Assembly (NCBI GenBank): GCA_902761035.1
Contig: CACWIW010000024.1
Span: forward strand, 1-38,601
Reading direction: 5' to 3'
DNA: 38,601 nt
Source: an uncultured bacterium
GTDB taxonomy: Bacteria; Verrucomicrobiota; Kiritimatiellia; RFP12; UBA1067
In this document: positions 32,033-38,601 of the stretch, one piece after another
Layout of the letters: the number at the start of each line of letters is the position of its first letter
Position numbering within the stretch: position 1 is the stretch's first letter
The notes under the pieces: model-generated
The model's database searches: none
The model's input: the letters and a program-made list of their open reading frames with translations, nothing else
Told to the model about the DNA's origin: nothing
Made by a program: the position numbers and the translations under genes

Positions 32033-32143
32033 TTGGTGTTGTCACTTTTCTTTTGATGCTGCTAGTCTAAACTTGTAGCGTGTCCTAGTGTATCTCGACC
32101 TCCTCGATGGAGGCGAGCTTGTTGGGGGAGTTCATGATTCCAC

Positions 32144-33250
32144 TCATGTCAACTTGAGCCATTCCCGGAAGAACGGATTGACGAAACGCCACGAACCGCC
32201 GTATTCGTATATGATTTCGTCGGCAGCAAGGCGCGAAAGCGCCCGCGTCACGGTGCCGACGTTTCGGATTCCGCATTCTGACATGAAGTCGCCGGAAAAG
32301 GGCTTGGCGGAACCGTTGCGTGCAAGTCCCTTGAGCAGGGTCGCCTGAATCGGCGTGAGACGAGAGAGCGTGGGGCCGAATACCTTGTCTTCGCGCGCGA
32401 ACACAAGCTTGAGTCCGGCGTTGATTTCCGCATCTCCAATCGAATCACCCTTGTCCGTCGCGAGCCAGATCGTCTCGCAGAGCTCCTGTACGTCTCCCGA
32501 GATTCCATCCGCGATCGACAATATACGGTCAAGCGCGGCATCAGAAACCTTGCGCTTGGCAACCTTGAACCGCGCTGCGAGAAAGCTCTTGAAGTCATTC
32601 GCCGGAATAGTCCCCACGGTGAACGAAGTGGCGGACTTGTAAAACGGGCTCTTCGGGGAATCGAATATTTCGTGCATCTTGTTACGCACGCTGCCGAGGA
32701 ATACATGAGGCGTCTTGTTCTGGAACTGTATCTTGGCGCGAAGACGCGCCAGCAGCACATCCGAATCCGCCATCTCCAGAACATCCTGAAACTCGTCGAA
32801 AACGATGCAGAGCTTGCGCTTGCTGGCATGGAAGGAAAGCATGTCCATCACCTCTTCAAGCGAGGTAACGCTGTTTGCAGACCTTGAATCGACAGTCAGC
32901 TGCGGTATGCCCGTGTCGCGGTCCAGCGTAAGAACCGGACGCAGACTTGCAATTAGCTGCGCCGTCCGGCGGATGAATCCAGCGCTCCTGTTCAACGCCG
33001 CAACAGCAGCCACGACGCGCCGACAGAACTCTTCGATGGTCTTTACGCAGTAAAGATCGATGTACACGAGCTCCAGGGAACGTATCGTCTTGACCGTCTC
33101 GCAGACAAAAGACGTTTTTCCCATACGGCGTTCACCTTGAACGACCACATTGAGTCCCGATTCTATCAGCTTCGAGAACTGCCGCGCCAGCTCCGCGCGG
33201 GGACAATAGTTCTCGCCTTCAACGATCATTCCGTATTTGAAAGGTGCCAT
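32144..33250 (-). CDS. AAA+ ATPase with winged-helix C-terminus (archaeal-ATPase type)
   Basis: The product (368 residues from ATG 33250) shows Walker A QGERRMGKTS (residues 38-47), Walker B LCIVFDEFQD (147-156) and VFLGSVRNKM, typical of the P-loop family once called archaeal ATPase (PF01637-like). The C-terminus carries a winged-helix-like segment (NVGTVTRALSRLAADEI). The ATG at 33250 is preceded by AAGGAG and fits the promoter; the frame is open to 33322 but would include the promoter. Such proteins are often linked to DNA-associated or mobile functions, but this one has no evident partner gene. It is monocistronic and divergent from the toxin-antitoxin pair. Confidence 0.85.
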   Translation of the reverse strand: MAPFKYGMIVEGENYCPRAELARQFSKLIESGLNVVVQGERRMGKTSFVCETVKTIRSLELVYIDLYCVKTIEEFCRRVVAAVAALNRSAGFIRRTAQLIASLRPVLTLDRDTGIPQLTVDSRSANSVTSLEEVMDMLSFHASKRKLCIVFDEFQDVLEMADSDVLLARLRAKIQFQNKTPHVFLGSVRNKMHEIFDSPKSPFYKSATSFTVGTIPANDFKSFLAARFKVAKRKVSDAALDRILSIADGISGDVQELCETIWLATDKGDSIGDAEINAGLKLVFAREDKVFGPTLSRLTPIQATLLKGLARNGSAKPFSGDFMSECGIRNVGTVTRALSRLAADEIIYEYGGSWRFVNPFFREWLKLT

Positions 33251-33281
33251 GTCTTCACTCCTTGTTTCTCCTAGCCCGCAC

Positions 33282-33310
33282 ATTATACCAAACTGCATAA
33301 CGCATGTCAG
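33282..33310 (-). promoter_or_regulatory. Strong sigma70-type promoter of the ATPase gene
   Basis: On the minus strand CTGACA (33305-33310) and TATAAT (33282-33287), with TGG just before the -10, are separated by 17 bases. The leader is about 25-30 bases. Confidence 0.8.
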
Positions 33311-33600
33311 TATAATTCTCAATGCCGCTCTTGCGTTTGTCCGTGCAGAACATGTAGAACGTGTAGATTATGCTGCCGCATTGTGAACGGTTTGCGGCAA
33401 TTAATATCCCTTTTGTCAAAATTGGCTGTTCCGCACCGTGATATTACGCTGCGGAACGGGTGGATGCAGCGGCGGCACTGACTGGGAAAGCCGCCATCTT
33501 GGCGGCTGAATGGTAGGGGCCGACCACCGGGCGGCCCGCCCCACTGGGGCAACGGGCATCTTGCCCGTTGCGGCCCGGCGAATTCTGCCAGACATCCCCC
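33311..33600. other. Intergenic region between divergent genes
   Basis: No credible gene was seen. It holds a perfect eight-base inverted repeat (GTTCCGCA 33428-33435, TGCGGAAC 33450-33457) and the composite repeat at 33482-33570. Confidence 0.6.
33482..33570 (+). repeat. Composite palindromic repeat B-C-A, left of toxin-antitoxin pair
   Basis: Repeat B (GCCGCC 33490-33495, GGCGGC 33501-33506), then a C-type segment from GGTAGGGG at 33512, then repeat A in reverse orientation (33550-33570). The same order occurs at 34322-34402. Confidence 0.9.
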
Positions 33601-33629
33601 TTGCACGTGTACGACAATTGTAGTATAAT
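33601..33629 (+). promoter_or_regulatory. Promoter and likely operator of the toxin-antitoxin pair
   Basis: TTGCAC (33601-33606) and TATAAT (33624-33629) are 17 bases apart. Two near-identical direct repeats (ACAATTGTAGT and ATAATTGTACG) overlap the -10; the first contains the palindrome ACAATTGT. This would suit self-repression by the antitoxin, as is usual for such pairs. Confidence 0.75.
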
Positions 33630-33660
33630 TGTACGCCTTTGAAAGAAAAAGGATTCGTCT

Positions 33661-33942
33661 ATGTACGCCTCTCAATCAACCGTCATGCAGTTTCGTATGG
33701 ATGCGGAACTGAAACACGAAGCGGAAAAGCTCTTCCGAGATCTCGGTACATCGTTCGCAGAGGCACTGAGAATCTTTGCGCGGCAATGCGTCTTGACGCG
33801 CTCCATGCCTATTGCCATCGCAATGCCGCGTCATGAATCGGCCAGCGGCGCATTCGCGCAGTACGCCGATCCCGACAAGCGCAAACTTGAAGGCAACGCT
33901 TTCGCCAAGGCAATGGAGGCCAAGTATGCGAACGCTCGTTGA
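33661..33942 (+). CDS. RelB/DinJ-like antitoxin
   Basis: The 93-residue product begins with a ribbon-helix-helix-like segment (STVMQFRMDAELKHEAEKLF) followed by DLGTSFAEALRIFARQCV, which fits RelB/DinJ-type antitoxins. These bind their toxin and repress their own promoter. AAGGA is placed seven bases before the ATG. The stop overlaps the toxin gene by 17 bases, and the toxin's GGAGG lies inside this gene, so the two are coupled. RelB/DinJ antitoxins usually pair with RelE/YafQ toxins; here the partner is a PIN protein. Confidence 0.8.
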   Translation: MYASQSTVMQFRMDAELKHEAEKLFRDLGTSFAEALRIFARQCVLTRSMPIAIAMPRHESASGAFAQYADPDKRKLEGNAFAKAMEAKYANAR

Positions 33943-34285
33943 CGCAAATGTCGTGCTGCGCTACATGCTCCGTGACGACGAGAACCAATTTCCGACAGCG
34001 GAACGGACAATACGAGAAGGAGCATTCCTTCTGCCAGAAGTCCTTGCGGAAATCGTCTATGTACTCCTTGGCGTCTATTCTGTGCCGCGAGAAGACATTG
34101 CCTCACGTCTTCAAATTCTTGTAAAAGAAGTTCAATCGGAGCATCCCGACATCCTGACAACGGCATTGTCAACATTTGGAACGACAAAACTTGATTTCAT
34201 AGACTGCCTTCTCGCGGCATACAACAATCACCTCGGCGACAAAGTCGTGTCATTCGACCGCAAGCTGAACCGTCTATTGCAATAA
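33926..34285 (+). CDS. PIN-domain toxin (VapC-like ribonuclease)
   Basis: The 119-residue product has the PIN acidic residues: Asp 6 in LVDANVVLRYMLRDD, Glu 42 (or 38) in PEVLAEIVYVLL, Asp 93 in DFIDCLLAAYN, and Asp 111 in SFDRKLNRLL. These bind metal in VapC-type ribonucleases that cut tRNA or rRNA. The ATG at 33926 has GGAGG six bases upstream, inside the antitoxin gene. Earlier in-frame ATGs would overlap the antitoxin further and are less likely. The RNA target is unknown. Confidence 0.88.
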   Translation: MRTLVDANVVLRYMLRDDENQFPTAERTIREGAFLLPEVLAEIVYVLLGVYSVPREDIASRLQILVKEVQSEHPDILTTALSTFGTTKLDFIDCLLAAYNNHLGDKVVSFDRKLNRLLQ

Positions 34286-34321
34286 CTCACCCACCGCGCC
34301 TTGCGGCGTGGCGAGCGTTAT

Positions 34322-34402
34322 GGAGAGCCGCCATCTCGGCGGCTTTGGTAGGGGCGGATCACCGAGCCGCCCGCACACTGGGAACGGGCATCTTGCCCGT
34401 TG
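34322..34402 (+). repeat. Composite palindromic repeat B-C-A, right of toxin-antitoxin pair
   Basis: Repeat B (GCCGCC 34327-34332, GGCGGC 34338-34343), a C-type segment (34347-34372), then reverse repeat A (34382-34402). It lies between the converging toxin and LamG genes in the same order and orientation as the copy at 33482. Confidence 0.9.
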
Positions 34403-34409
34403 CCGTTGG

Positions 34410-37400
34410 CTACCTGACGATGAGCATCGTTCCGGATTTGCGGGTGAGCTTAAGACCGCTCATGGTGGTAACTGTCTCGCCGTCAGTCACCTCGATTGTC
34501 GCCTTCTTCAACTTGAACTTCCTTGCCGTCTCCGGATCAAGCATGAAGCTTGCGTCGGGTTCCGTAGCCCACTGAACGACCAACGGCAAGTCGGATTTCG
34601 CGATGTCGAGCAGATCTTCACGCCCGGCGAGATTCACGGTGATGGCAGCGCCAGCCGCGAAGCCAAGCGTGCTCCTCGCCGTGCTGGCGGTATGGCCATT
34701 ACCCTGAACGTTGAAACTCCCCGTCCGCCCGCGCAGGTCGAGCGTCGCGCCATCCTGCAGCACCGCCCCGTAGAATCGGTCCGTGTTCGGCGTGAACGTC
34801 CCGTAAACGTACATCTGACTCGTCCAGCTGCTATCGGACACATACCATGTCGAGTTGCACTCGTAGCTGCCAAGTTTGAGAGGCCCGACGCGGAGAAACA
34901 GATACGAATAACCGTTCATCACCACTTCCACGCCTGAAAGGTCCGACGCCGTGCTGCCGGAATAGCATCCGATTCGCGTTCCGTACGTATTCCCGTCGCT
35001 CGCCCCCACCAATGTCTCGCCAGAAGCCACAATCTTGCCGGAAGTTGCCTTTACATTCGTCATGTAGAGGATTCTCCCGCCATGGAGCGTGAGTGTATGG
35101 CCGCCCAGATCGAGATCGACCTGCCGGTTCGAGGCGTTGATGAGTCCGATGTGGCCGTCCATGACGAAGGACGAGTCGGCCACAAGGGTGAGCGACGCGA
35201 TGCAGGCTGTGGTTTCCGGGCTGGAATAGTTGACGTCGTTCATCAGTGCCCCGCCGTCCAGCACAAAGGAATAGTCATGGAAACCACTGTGCTGGTGCAG
35301 GTTGAACACGCCGTTGGAGCAGACGAAGATTTCGCCGCCGCTTGCGCCTGTAACGCGGCTTGTGCCGTTCGCGCCCGCCATGAACATTCCGTTGGATACG
35401 ATCGTGCCGCCGTCGTATGTCTGGGACGGTGCGGACACGACGACCGCGCCCGCACCGGTCTTCACGACCTTGACATTGCCCAGCACGGCGACATTGGCGT
35501 TTTCATTGGTTCCCGAAGCAACGTCATAGCAGAGCGTCACGGGATCGCCCACAGCGCTGTTCGAGACAGAGCCGCTTCCCGTAAAGCCCGCGACCAGAAG
35601 ATTGTGTCCGTTCATGTCAACGCCGTAGATGCCGTCGTTCCCGGCAAGTCCGCGCCAGTCGCAGTCCGCGCCCAGCGTGCAGTTGGTAATCGCAAGTGAG
35701 GCACTGTACAACGTAGTTCCTTCAGGGACCTGCATGACGACCGCACCGCCCGAGACTGTCACCGCCGTGTCGGCCGTGGGCAGTCTGCCCGCGAGGACGT
35801 TGCCCGCAAAATCCCTGCACAGCCAGTTCCCGGCGTCAGCAACCGAGCCGTTGCCCGCAGCGCCAGTCCATTCGGCGGTCGCCACACCGTCGAAATAGAT
35901 GAAGAACTCTGTCGGCGCATTCATCGTGTCGTAGTCGGCCTTCACGCGATCCGCCGACAGCACGCCGTTGTACATGCGCACTTCGTCGTACCTCCCGACA
36001 AACGGGTTTGCACGGTTGCCGAACCTGCCGATCCAGAAGCCGTCGGACACGTTCGAGGGCAATGCATCGGTGATTGTGCCCTCGTTCACCTTTACGCCGT
36101 CCGCATACGCCTTCATCTCCGTACCGTTGAACGTCACGCAGTAATATGCCCACCTGTCAACAAGAGGATCCACCCTGACCGTGGCGGGGAACTTCGTGAA
36201 ACTTGCCGTGTTTCCAGACGTGACGCGCAGGGCGTAGTTGTTGACATACTCGGACTCGCTGACGCCGCTGGGCTTGTCGGTGCTTTCAGGCGTGGTGACT
36301 TCCCAGCCGTACTTTGCTGTCGAACCTTTAGGATCAGGTGTCGCCGCCCTGGAGCAGAGAAGGCGAAAGACGTTTCCGGGAAGTTCCGCCGACTGGTAGA
36401 ACCAGCCGCTGATGGTAAACGTGTTGAAGTCGTCGAGTTGTCCATCGTATCGCGGAACCTTCAATGCATTGCCAACATTGCTTGTAGTCGTGTTGACGCG
36501 GCTGCCGCCCACCACCCCGTCGGGGGACGCGACCATCGTGTCCTTGTCACCATTGCAATTTGTGTGTGTGGAGTCGTGCGGCGTGGCGTCGAGGCCATTG
36601 CCTGTCGCATCGGGCTCGACCTCCGCGCCGCTTGCCTTGCCCATGTGCCAAACGCCTGCGTAGTCGCTCCACACCGCCGTGTTGGTGGCGGGCTGCGCCT
36701 TGGACGCATCGCCCCAGTGCATCGTGATCTCGGTGCCGTTGGTGAGGGACGGAATCCTCACCCAGATGTCGGAATCGCCGCTCGGATTCCACGTGTCGAT
36801 TTCGCGTTCGAGGACATTGTTCCCCTCCGGGTCAGACGAGAACCACACGTCCGTGCCTCCGTCCCAGTCGTCGCACGCAAGGTAGCTGAACGTGTAGCGG
36901 TTCTCGCCAAGACGTATCAACGCCTGAAAGTCCGTCAAAGTTTCCGTACCGGCGTAGCCCGCACACTTGATCGTGACGGACTTCGGCGCGGTCGGCAAGC
37001 CGAAGAACTTGGTCGGCGTGTTCATCGTGTCGTAGTCGGCCTTTACGCGATCCGCCGAAAGAACGCCGTTGTACATGCGCACCTCGTCGTATTTTCCGAT
37101 AAACGGGTTTGCACGGTTGCCGAACCTACCGATCCAGAAACCGTTGTCGTTGGCCGTGGGAAGCGTATCTGTTATCGTCCCCTCGTTCACCTTCACGCCA
37201 TCGACATACGCCTTCATCGCCGTACCTTCAAACGTCACGCAGTAGTGGGCCCAGCGATTGACAAGATTTTCGACCTTTGTGGCCGCCTGAAACGTTGTGA
37301 AATTGGAGGTTTTGCCAGATGTCACTCGCGCCACGTAGCAATCGCGGTAAACGGTGTCGGCATCAGTTACGCCCGAAGGCTTTTTGCTCGCATCCGGCGA

Positions 37401-38162
37401 TGTCAGCTCCCAGCCGTTGTACACAGTAGATGAGCCAGTGGTCGCAGCCCGAGAGCAAAACAAACGATAAGTATTGGGGAGAGAGGCCGTCTGGTAGAAC
37501 CAGCCACTGATGGTGAAGGTGTTGAAGTCGTTCAGCTTGTTCTTGTAGCTCGGCACCTTCAACGCATTGCCGATGGTGCTCTCCGTTGTGTTCGTGCGGC
37601 ATCCGCCTATCACACCATCCGCAACTGCAACCATCAAGGCCGTGTTGCCATTGTTGTTATTGAACGTGGAGGCGTGCGGCGTCGCATCCATTTCGTTGCC
37701 CGAGACGTCGGGCTCGCTTTCGGCCTGCGTGGCCTTGCCCATGTGCCACACGCCCACATAGCCGCTCCACACCGCCGTGTTGGCGGCGGGCTGCGCCTTG
37801 GACGCATCGCCCCAGTGCATCGTGATCTCGGTGCCGTTGGTGAGGGACGGAATCCTCACCCAGACGTCCGAATCGCCGCTTGTATTCCACGTGTCGATTT
37901 CGCGTTCGAGGGCGTTGTTCCCCTCCGGGTCAGACGAGAACCACACGTCCGTGCCTTCCACCTGGTCGGCGCAGTCGGCGTAGTGGAATCCGTAACGTCC
38001 GTCGGTCAGGCGTATCAGCGCCTGGAAGTTCGCCAACGTCTCAGTTCCGGTGTAGCCGCCGCACGTCAGCGTCACCGACTTCTCCGCCGCATACGACGGA
38101 AGTATCGCACTCGCGGCGATTGTGATTGCCGCAAGTACGGCGCGAATAGTCTTTGTTTCCAT
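34410..38162 (-). CDS. Surface protein: two DUF2341-LamG units plus beta-helix tail
   Basis: The 1250-residue product (ATG 38162, with AAAGG upstream) has a signal peptide (TIRAVLAAITIAASAILPS). Two tandem units follow, about residues 28-392 and 392-752. Each has a DUF2341-like part (FQALIRL, DVWFSSDPEGNN, WVRIPSLTNGTEITMHWGD) and a LamG/concanavalin-like part (FTISGWFYQ, YVDGVKVNEGTI, DEVRMYNGVLS). Residues about 755-1250 are a Gly/Ser/Val-rich region with repeats such as GGTIVSNG, DLDLGGHTLTL and GATLDLRGRTGSF, typical of autotransporter-type beta-helix repeats. It ends in LKLTRKSGTMLIVR without a recognisable anchor. It probably acts in glycan binding or adhesion at the surface. The two units are highly alike at DNA level. 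Confidence 0.85.
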   Translation of the reverse strand: METKTIRAVLAAITIAASAILPSYAAEKSVTLTCGGYTGTETLANFQALIRLTDGRYGFHYADCADQVEGTDVWFSSDPEGNNALEREIDTWNTSGDSDVWVRIPSLTNGTEITMHWGDASKAQPAANTAVWSGYVGVWHMGKATQAESEPDVSGNEMDATPHASTFNNNNGNTALMVAVADGVIGGCRTNTTESTIGNALKVPSYKNKLNDFNTFTISGWFYQTASLPNTYRLFCSRAATTGSSTVYNGWELTSPDASKKPSGVTDADTVYRDCYVARVTSGKTSNFTTFQAATKVENLVNRWAHYCVTFEGTAMKAYVDGVKVNEGTITDTLPTANDNGFWIGRFGNRANPFIGKYDEVRMYNGVLSADRVKADYDTMNTPTKFFGLPTAPKSVTIKCAGYAGTETLTDFQALIRLGENRYTFSYLACDDWDGGTDVWFSSDPEGNNVLEREIDTWNPSGDSDIWVRIPSLTNGTEITMHWGDASKAQPATNTAVWSDYAGVWHMGKASGAEVEPDATGNGLDATPHDSTHTNCNGDKDTMVASPDGVVGGSRVNTTTSNVGNALKVPRYDGQLDDFNTFTISGWFYQSAELPGNVFRLLCSRAATPDPKGSTAKYGWEVTTPESTDKPSGVSESEYVNNYALRVTSGNTASFTKFPATVRVDPLVDRWAYYCVTFNGTEMKAYADGVKVNEGTITDALPSNVSDGFWIGRFGNRANPFVGRYDEVRMYNGVLSADRVKADYDTMNAPTEFFIYFDGVATAEWTGAAGNGSVADAGNWLCRDFAGNVLAGRLPTADTAVTVSGGAVVMQVPEGTTLYSASLAITNCTLGADCDWRGLAGNDGIYGVDMNGHNLLVAGFTGSGSVSNSAVGDPVTLCYDVASGTNENANVAVLGNVKVVKTGAGAVVVSAPSQTYDGGTIVSNGMFMAGANGTSRVTGASGGEIFVCSNGVFNLHQHSGFHDYSFVLDGGALMNDVNYSSPETTACIASLTLVADSSFVMDGHIGLINASNRQVDLDLGGHTLTLHGGRILYMTNVKATSGKIVASGETLVGASDGNTYGTRIGCYSGSTASDLSGVEVVMNGYSYLFLRVGPLKLGSYECNSTWYVSDSSWTSQMYVYGTFTPNTDRFYGAVLQDGATLDLRGRTGSFNVQGNGHTASTARSTLGFAAGAAITVNLAGREDLLDIAKSDLPLVVQWATEPDASFMLDPETARKFKLKKATIEVTDGETVTTMSGLKLTRKSGTMLIVR

Positions 38163-38275
38163 GCCTTTTGCCTTTCTTTGTTTTGTTGAAAATTTGGTGT
38201 GTGAAAAACGCGGGCCGCGAGGCGCGGTCTGCGTCTCTCGGCTCATGTGGTTAAAGGATTTGTTGTGGTTGATTT

Positions 38276-38301
38276 CAACGGGCAAGATGCCCGCTGTCCC
38301 A
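38276..38301 (+). repeat. Palindromic repeat A in LamG leader
   Basis: CAACGGGC arm, AAGAT loop, GCCCGCTG arm with one mismatch, then TCCCA. Confidence 0.85.
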
Positions 38302-38318
38302 GCGCCGTCAGGCCATGA

Positions 38319-38328
38319 GGGGGGGGGG
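38319..38328 (+). repeat. Homopolymer run of ten G
   Basis: Ten consecutive G lie in the leader upstream of the surface-protein gene. Runs of this length are prone to slippage. Confidence 0.9.
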
Positions 38329-38473
38329 TATTTGCGCCATGCGCGGACGCGCCACGGGGCGTCTGTGCGTGGTTATACGCGGCGTCGTTTCCGATGCCGT
38401 TCCATGCCTTCTCAATGGCGTCATTTGCGATTTACCGTTCAACGTCGTTGGTCTCCCAAAGAAGATGGGCGGT

Positions 38474-38503
38474 ATGATAGCACATCCTTCTATGATTTGT
38501 CAA
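38474..38503 (-). promoter_or_regulatory. Sigma70-type promoter, duplicate of the one at 21516
   Basis: On the minus strand TTGACA (38498-38503) and TATCAT (38474-38479) are separated by 18 bases. The spacer differs from that at 21522-21539 at only two positions. It probably drives the LamG gene. Confidence 0.7.
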
Positions 38504-38524
38504 TCCCCCCGCGCGGCCACGCTT

Positions 38525-38600
38525 ATCCCGACTTTTTCGGGATGAGTTATCCCGAAATTGCGTCGCACCCCTGAAAACATTGGCTCAAAAATATTTTCAG
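38525..38600. other. Inverted repeats at right edge
   Basis: ATCCCGA (38525-38531) pairs with TCGGGAT (38537-38543), and CTGAAAA (38571-38577) with TTTTCAG (38594-38600). They may belong to the terminator or operator of a gene outside the window. Confidence 0.35.
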
Positions 38601-38601
38601 G

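Larger units (their letters stand above)
38163..38473 (-). promoter_or_regulatory. Long leader of the LamG surface-protein gene
   Basis: The stretch between the promoter at 38474-38503 and the ATG at 38162 is about 310 bases and shows no convincing gene. It contains repeat A, a run of ten G (C on the transcribed-message strand), and the GGGAGACCAA leader segment shared with the other operon. Phase-variable or RNA-level control is possible but unproven. Confidence 0.5.

Noticed and set aside
32095..32118. Hairpin downstream of the ATPase gene as a terminator
   Set aside because: Stem of only about five clean pairs with no T run on the relevant strand.
33319..33675. 118-codon minus-strand open frame
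   Set aside because: It spans the composite repeat and the toxin-antitoxin promoter and has no ribosome-binding site or family resemblance.
33482..34402. CRISPR array suggested by repeated palindromes
   Set aside because: Repeats are not evenly spaced, have no spacers of uniform length and occur inside coding genes.

Overview
The window looks like a chromosomal segment of a Gram-negative, polysaccharide-degrading bacterium of the PVC group; a gut or anaerobic Kiritimatiellota/Lentisphaerota-type genome is my best guess. This rests on general traits: G+C-rich DNA, large RHS proteins carrying TGILPV-type peptide insertions, a DUF2341/LamG plus beta-helix surface protein, many secreted glycan-active enzymes, and a CoM/corrinoid-type methyltransferase gene. 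No rRNA or other taxonomic marker is present, so the assignment is tentative. Almost every gene is on the minus strand; the exception is a small toxin-antitoxin pair near 33.7-34.3 kb. No tRNA, rRNA, CRISPR array or transposase gene was seen.

Layout from left to right. 1-9.96 kb is an accessory region: a cut membrane-protein gene, a possible 21-residue ORF, a Gfo/Idh/MocA oxidoreductase, and two RHS/YD-repeat genes, each followed by a small membrane or lipoprotein gene that could be its immunity partner. The RHS gene at 2421-4307 is a chimera whose first ~84 residues come from an MmeI-type restriction-methyltransferase. The RHS gene at 4970-9928 ends in a domain with a caspase-like His-Gly / Ser-Cys dyad. 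9.96-15.2 kb is housekeeping: glycyl-tRNA synthetase, then a thrS-infC-ispF-pseudouridine synthase cluster in which infC appears to start with AUC.

15.3-21.5 kb is a tightly packed five-gene operon read leftward from a clear promoter at 21516-21545: a DUF3863-like secreted protein, a metallophosphoesterase, a beta-propeller glycosidase-like protein, a MtaA/UroD-type methyltransferase and an ASKHA corrinoid-protein activator. Linking glycan enzymes to corrinoid methyl transfer suggests handling of O-methylated sugars, as inference only. 22.1-32.0 kb is a second five-gene set: two related putative glycosidases, a secreted tyrosine phosphatase, a heparinase II/III-type lyase and a SGNH esterase. 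No SusC/SusD genes are present.

32.1-38.6 kb holds an AAA+ ATPase, a RelB-like/PIN toxin-antitoxin module bracketed by two composite palindromic repeats, and a 1250-residue surface protein with two DUF2341-LamG units and a beta-helix tail. Its long leader contains a repeat copy and a run of ten G.

The most unusual signal is a set of short palindromic repeats (called A, B, C and D here). They occur alone or as B-C-A mosaics, both between genes and inside genes. In one RHS gene and in the ASKHA gene they are read in frame as extra peptide segments.
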